Of a DNA stretch of 36,531 bases, positions 33,636 through 36,531 are shown piece by piece. The notes under the pieces are model-generated. The model was not told where the DNA came from. It did not search any database and worked only from the letters and a program-made list of their open reading frames with translations. A program made the position numbers and the translations under genes. This DNA is from Clostridiaceae bacterium BRH_c20a (GTDB lineage: Bacteria; Bacillota; Peptococcia; Peptococcales; BICA1-8). Every line of letters starts with the position of its first letter. Position 1 is the stretch's first letter. The stretch is taken from assembly GCA_000961765.1 (NCBI GenBank), contig LADT01000043.1, positions 1 through 36,531 on the forward strand, in the 5' to 3' direction.

Positions 33636-33670
33636 GGCGTACGGGATCAAGTCGAGTTTCTCGCACCATA
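33636..33670 (+). pseudogene. tRNA 3'-end remnant, copy 2
   Basis: These 35 bp match 5574-5608 at 31 positions without gaps: GGCGTACGGG, TCAAGTC, GTTTCT and GCACCATA blocks. The layout of T-loop, acceptor strand (TTCTCGC), discriminator and CCA is the same, but the right T-stem strand (CGAGT) no longer pairs with ACGGG. It is a decayed tRNA end or a recombination site. Confidence 0.5.
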
Positions 33671-33682
33671 CGGCTTTATGCA

Positions 33683-33715
33683 AAAGACCTTCGGAGGATA
33701 ATCCCGGAGGTCTTT
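33683..33715 (+). terminator. Strong hairpin after the tRNA remnant
   Basis: AAAGACCTTCGG/CCGGAGGTCTTT forms 12 pairs with one wobble. A second hairpin GGCTTTA/TAAAGCC follows at 33726-33749. Both precede the YIEGIA gene. The T tail is short. Confidence 0.6.
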
Positions 33716-33825
33716 CTCGACATGTGGCTTTAGATGAATAGATAAAGCCTTAAACTAACAGTTGCTGAATACAATTCAAGGCCTAAAGGGAAAATAACTT
33801 GGATAACATTTATAGGGGGATTAAA

Positions 33826-34734
33826 ATGAAGGAAGAATTAATCTCAACAGAATATATTGTTTTAATTATTACAGCAATACTAATGGGGACATTAGCCCGT
33901 TTTTTAAACCTGAAAGAGGACTACAGACAATATCCAACTTTCCCTAATGGTTATCTAATTCATTTATTAACTGGTTTTATTGCAGCTGCATTAGGGGCAG
34001 TAGCCATTCCGGCACTTATGACTAAAAATTTCGTCGCTGTTACATTTTTAGCTCTAGCTATACAACAATTTAGAGACGTCAGAAAAATGGAAGCTAACAG
34101 TCTTGAAGGTTTAGAACAAACGGAATTTGCATATAGAGGAGCAGCATATATTGATGGGATAGCAAAAACCTTTGAAGCTCGTAATTACATTGCTTTAACC
34201 GTATCATTTATAACAGCTTTAACTATACAATTAGTGAATAATAGGATCTGGATAAATGTTGTTAGTGGAATTATCATTGGTCTGATAAGTTTTCTTATTT
34301 TGAAAAGGGTGTCTAAAGGGAAAACAGTTGGTGATATTGCTCAGGTTAAGGCTGGAAAGGTTGAGGTTAAAGGTTCTGAATTATATGTTGATGGTATTTA
34401 TGTATCAAATCAATTAGGGTCAGAAAACGCCCGTAAGTTATTTAAGGAAGAAGGATTAGCTGTAGTTATTTATCCTAATGAGGAACACTTTAGAATTACT
34501 CTTGATAATTACGGATTAAGACAAGCGATGTTATTTGAGGCCACTAGGTCCGTAGGTGTTAAGCGTTACCATTTTACTCGCAAAGATTATGAAGAAGGAA
34601 AGGGAATAATTGCCCTCGTTCCTTTAGTCCCTGACATAGATAGAATGATTGAAGCAGTAAAGAAAACACCCCTCTTAGAAAGTGTTAAGAAAAGCCATGC
34701 ATTAATGAAGACTAACCTAGTAGGGAGGGAATAG
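33826..34734 (+). CDS. YIEGIA-family membrane protein
   Basis: ATG 33826 follows AGGGGGA; the TTG 27 nt earlier lacks a ribosome site. 302 residues. About five membrane helices in the first 165 residues surround the family tag, here YIDGIAKTFEARNY at ~115, with Asp in place of the usual Glu. The soluble C-terminal half (~170-300) holds VGDIAQVKAGKVEVKGSELYVDGI. The family is found in spore-forming Firmicutes and is thought to act in sporulation or the envelope; its biochemical role is unknown. The next gene, 2 nt away, encodes its usual partner. Confidence 0.87.
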   Translation: MKEELISTEYIVLIITAILMGTLARFLNLKEDYRQYPTFPNGYLIHLLTGFIAAALGAVAIPALMTKNFVAVTFLALAIQQFRDVRKMEANSLEGLEQTEFAYRGAAYIDGIAKTFEARNYIALTVSFITALTIQLVNNRIWINVVSGIIIGLISFLILKRVSKGKTVGDIAQVKAGKVEVKGSELYVDGIYVSNQLGSENARKLFKEEGLAVVIYPNEEHFRITLDNYGLRQAMLFEATRSVGVKRYHFTRKDYEEGKGIIALVPLVPDIDRMIEAVKKTPLLESVKKSHALMKTNLVGRE

Positions 34735-34736
34735 TT

Positions 34737-34943
34737 TTGGCTAGAGAAGGATCAATAAAACCTAATTATGAAATCTTAGCTATAGTTACTTTGAATTCAA
34801 AACGTATATTAGGTGGCAAACCATTGTCCCTTTTAGGGGAAAATCAAGAAGAGGCAGCAATCATGACTCAAGATCTAGCTAAAGCAATGAAAGCAGACAT
34901 AGTCCAAATGAAAAATGGTGATTACTTGATAATCAGAGTCTAA
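34737..34943 (+). CDS. Capping complex subunit for YIEGIA
   Basis: TTG start, directly after TAGGGAGGGAA; 68 residues. ILAIVTLNSKRILGGKPLSL and the end IVQMKNGDYLIIRV are small beta-rich segments; no membrane helix or signal. Its tight coupling to the YIEGIA gene and its size match the partner family annotated as a capping subunit. It probably binds the cytoplasmic part of the YIEGIA protein. Confidence 0.8.
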   Translation: MAREGSIKPNYEILAIVTLNSKRILGGKPLSLLGENQEEAAIMTQDLAKAMKADIVQMKNGDYLIIRV

Positions 34944-35181
34944 GTTTATCAATTCCCCCAGGATGGCACTTGGTAAATGTATTTCTAAAGTGTATGATGA
35001 GGTTATGGTATTTCTTAACAGGTATGTTGGGGTATGGGCGGGGAGCGGTGTAGATACTCGGCAAAGGGTGGTAATATTATGATGGATCAGGAAATAGCAT
35101 TAGAGGAGTTGAGGAGCATGTAGCAGAGAGAAAGGTGAATATTAACTGATTTAAGTATACAATATTATATAAAAATTAATA
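34944..35181. other. Intergenic stretch without a convincing gene
   Basis: A 39-codon frame from ATG 34965 (MALGKCISKVYDEVMVFL) has no ribosome site at proper spacing and no recognised family. The remainder is AT-rich. I see no RNA gene or repeat here. Confidence 0.4.
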
Positions 35182-35211
35182 TTGACAAGCATTTGTATTG
35201 TTTTATATAAT
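35182..35211 (+). promoter_or_regulatory. Consensus sigma-A promoter of the citrate synthase gene
   Basis: Perfect -35 TTGACA (35182-35187) and perfect -10 TATAAT (35206-35211) are 18 nt apart. The start codon at 35434 implies a leader of about 215 nt. Confidence 0.75.
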
Positions 35212-35310
35212 AAAAAAGAGGCAACTCCCATAAGTGTTTAAAGTTGGCATACATAAAAATTTTTATTTTTGGTAGAAGCAATAACTAGAATTTTAATATT
35301 TGGAAATAGT

Positions 35311-35340
35311 AAAAATGTATCAGTCATGATACATTTTTTT
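35311..35340 (+). terminator. Intrinsic terminator inside the citrate synthase leader
   Basis: AAAAATGTATCA/TGATACATTTTT is a perfect 12-bp stem with 4-nt loop and a T8 tail. It stands about 100 nt after the promoter and about 95 nt before the start codon, so it could work as an attenuator. Confidence 0.8.
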
Positions 35341-35433
35341 TTACCAAAGGAAATAGCTTAAATTATAAGGAAATATATGTATTAAATTTAAGAAAACTTG
35401 GATAACTGAAAATTTTAAAAGGAGATGACAAAA

Positions 35434-36531
35434 ATGTTTAAAGAAAATAATGTAAAGCAAATAACACAATTGATATTAGAGGCTAAGGAAAAAGCTCATC
35501 AAGAAACCAGTTGGGAACCAATGCCAGAATTCACTCAAAGCCTAAATTGGCCAATTAATTGTACTATTGGTCCTGGTCTTGAAGGAGCTATTGTGTGTGA
35601 TACAAAAATTGGCTATGTAAATGGTTCAAAGGGATGGTTAATTTACCAAGGTTATGATATTTTTGATCTATGTGCCCATTCATCCTTTGAAGAAGTGTCT
35701 TATTTATTATTTCATGGAAAATTACCTACAAAAGATGAGTTAGCATCTTTTAAGCAAAAGCTTAACCTTTATCGAAATATTCCCCAAACTATTAGACAGC
35801 TTGACAGCTTTAATATAGAAGGAATGAGCCCTATGGCTTCTTTACGCCTAGGTAGTGAACTAATGAGGCAGCAGAAAGGTAATCAGATTGAGGAGCACAT
35901 GCAGCTTTTATATCCAGGAATTTCTGCTGATGAGGATTCCATTCCTATGGAGAAAAAGCCTGTAGGAGAAGAAAAAGCTATCTATGAATTTGAAAGTGAT
36001 GAAAATGAATCTACTGAGTTGATAGAGAATTGTTATCAATGTATAGCAGGACTATCTAGTATTATGGGTGCCATTGTTAGATTACGATCAGGCCATCTAC
36101 CATTAGAGCCTGATCCGGATTTAGGTTTTGCCGCCAATTTATTATATATGATGAATGGAAAAAAACCTACACCTTTGGAAGAGCGGGTGTTGGATATTTG
36201 TCTTATTCTTCATGCCGAGCATGGTATAAACGCTAGTACTTTTGCTACTATGGTTGTTGCTTCTACTTTATCGGATATATATTTTTCAGTAGGGGCTGGT
36301 ATTGCCGCTTTAAATGGCCCATTGCATGGTGGAGCTAATCAAAAGGTTATCAGTACTTTAGAAGAAATAAAGTCAGTAGATAATGTTAAATCATGGTACA
36401 AAAAGCTCAGAGCGGAAAATGGCAAAGTAATGGGATTTGGTCATAGAGTTTATAAGGCATATGACCCGAGGGCAAGGATTTTAGAGCCTTTGGCAAAATT
36501 GCTGGCAAATGACAAGCCTCAAATGCAGGAA
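35434..36531 (+). CDS. Citrate synthase, 3' partial
   Basis: AAAAGGAGATG lies before ATG 35434. 366 residues are visible and the frame is open at the window end. YVNGSKGWLIYQGYDIFDL is the family N-terminal motif. The catalytic histidines appear in LHAEHGINAST and ALNGPLHGGANQK, and GFGHRVYKAYDPRA carries the third conserved region. It joins oxaloacetate and acetyl-CoA to give citrate, feeding the TCA cycle or glutamate synthesis. Between ~150 and 185 it has an acidic insertion (SADEDSIPMEKKP ... YEFESDENES) longer than I expect for the family. Its leader contains a terminator, suggesting attenuation. Confidence 0.92.
   Translation, partial: MFKENNVKQITQLILEAKEKAHQETSWEPMPEFTQSLNWPINCTIGPGLEGAIVCDTKIGYVNGSKGWLIYQGYDIFDLCAHSSFEEVSYLLFHGKLPTKDELASFKQKLNLYRNIPQTIRQLDSFNIEGMSPMASLRLGSELMRQQKGNQIEEHMQLLYPGISADEDSIPMEKKPVGEEKAIYEFESDENESTELIENCYQCIAGLSSIMGAIVRLRSGHLPLEPDPDLGFAANLLYMMNGKKPTPLEERVLDICLILHAEHGINASTFATMVVASTLSDIYFSVGAGIAALNGPLHGGANQKVISTLEEIKSVDNVKSWYKKLRAENGKVMGFGHRVYKAYDPRARILEPLAKLLANDKPQMQE

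Noticed and set aside
33511-33741. Frame across the DUF1848 junction and tRNA remnant
   Set aside because: It runs through the tRNA-like end and a terminator hairpin and has no plausible protein features.
1-36531. CRISPR arrays, insertion sequences, integrase, rRNA
   Set aside because: No regularly spaced repeats, transposase or integrase frames, or rRNA-like sequence were seen.

Overview
The window looks like chromosome of a low-GC, anaerobic, spore-forming member of the Bacillota (Clostridia, perhaps Peptococcaceae-like). The basis is AT-rich DNA with strong AGGAGG-type ribosome sites, a SigI/RsgI remnant, a YIEGIA sporulation-type gene pair, TatA, and several Tat-exported molybdenum reductases. 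The species cannot be named from this sequence.

Left flank (1-6.4 kb): a CcdA-like membrane protein cut by the window edge is followed by decayed genes. These are a frameshifted RsgI-like anti-sigma gene preceded by only the tail of sigI, a frameshifted secreted peptide gene, 3' ends of cysK and of an FMN-binding protein, a frameshifted hypothetical gene, a tRNA-Leu-like remnant, and a LysR gene without its DNA-binding domain. Intact genes among them are a repeat-bearing lipoprotein, an M23 peptidase with LysM and G5 domains that lacks one canonical zinc ligand, and a 64-residue protein.

Centre (6.5-28.7 kb): this is the main content. Three complete membrane molybdopterin oxidoreductase modules all have the gene order B (four-cluster ferredoxin), C (NrfD-type quinol anchor), A (catalytic subunit), as in ttrBCA and srdBCA. 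Module 1 is at 7188-11966, module 2 at 15435-20716 and module 3 at 24067-28394. Between them lie two sensory units of PhnD-like binding lipoprotein, NarX-like kinase and NarL-like regulator. Unit 1 is on the minus strand, convergent with module 1 and divergent from module 2. Unit 2 runs directly into module 3. The architecture resembles AioXSR/ArrXSR/TtrSR oxyanion sensing. The likely overall role is anaerobic respiration of several oxyanions (tetrathionate, thiosulfate/polysulfide, arsenate or selenate; the sequence does not decide). A tatA gene follows module 3.

Molybdenum cofactor region (28.7-30 kb): a Moco-type riboswitch with a perfect intrinsic terminator precedes mobA and a moeA-like gene. 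Both have lost internal segments and their reading frame, so the cofactor is presumably supplied from elsewhere in the genome.

Right flank (30-36.5 kb): an NmrA-like dehydrogenase, a degraded gap, a TcmP/Gp37-Gp68 (DUF5131) pair of unknown function, a truncated DUF1848 gene, a second tRNA-3'-end remnant matching the one at 5.6 kb, the YIEGIA pair, and a citrate synthase cut by the window end. The long reductase and sensor genes are intact while many neighbours are broken, which suggests that the respiratory block is under selection in a decaying region.
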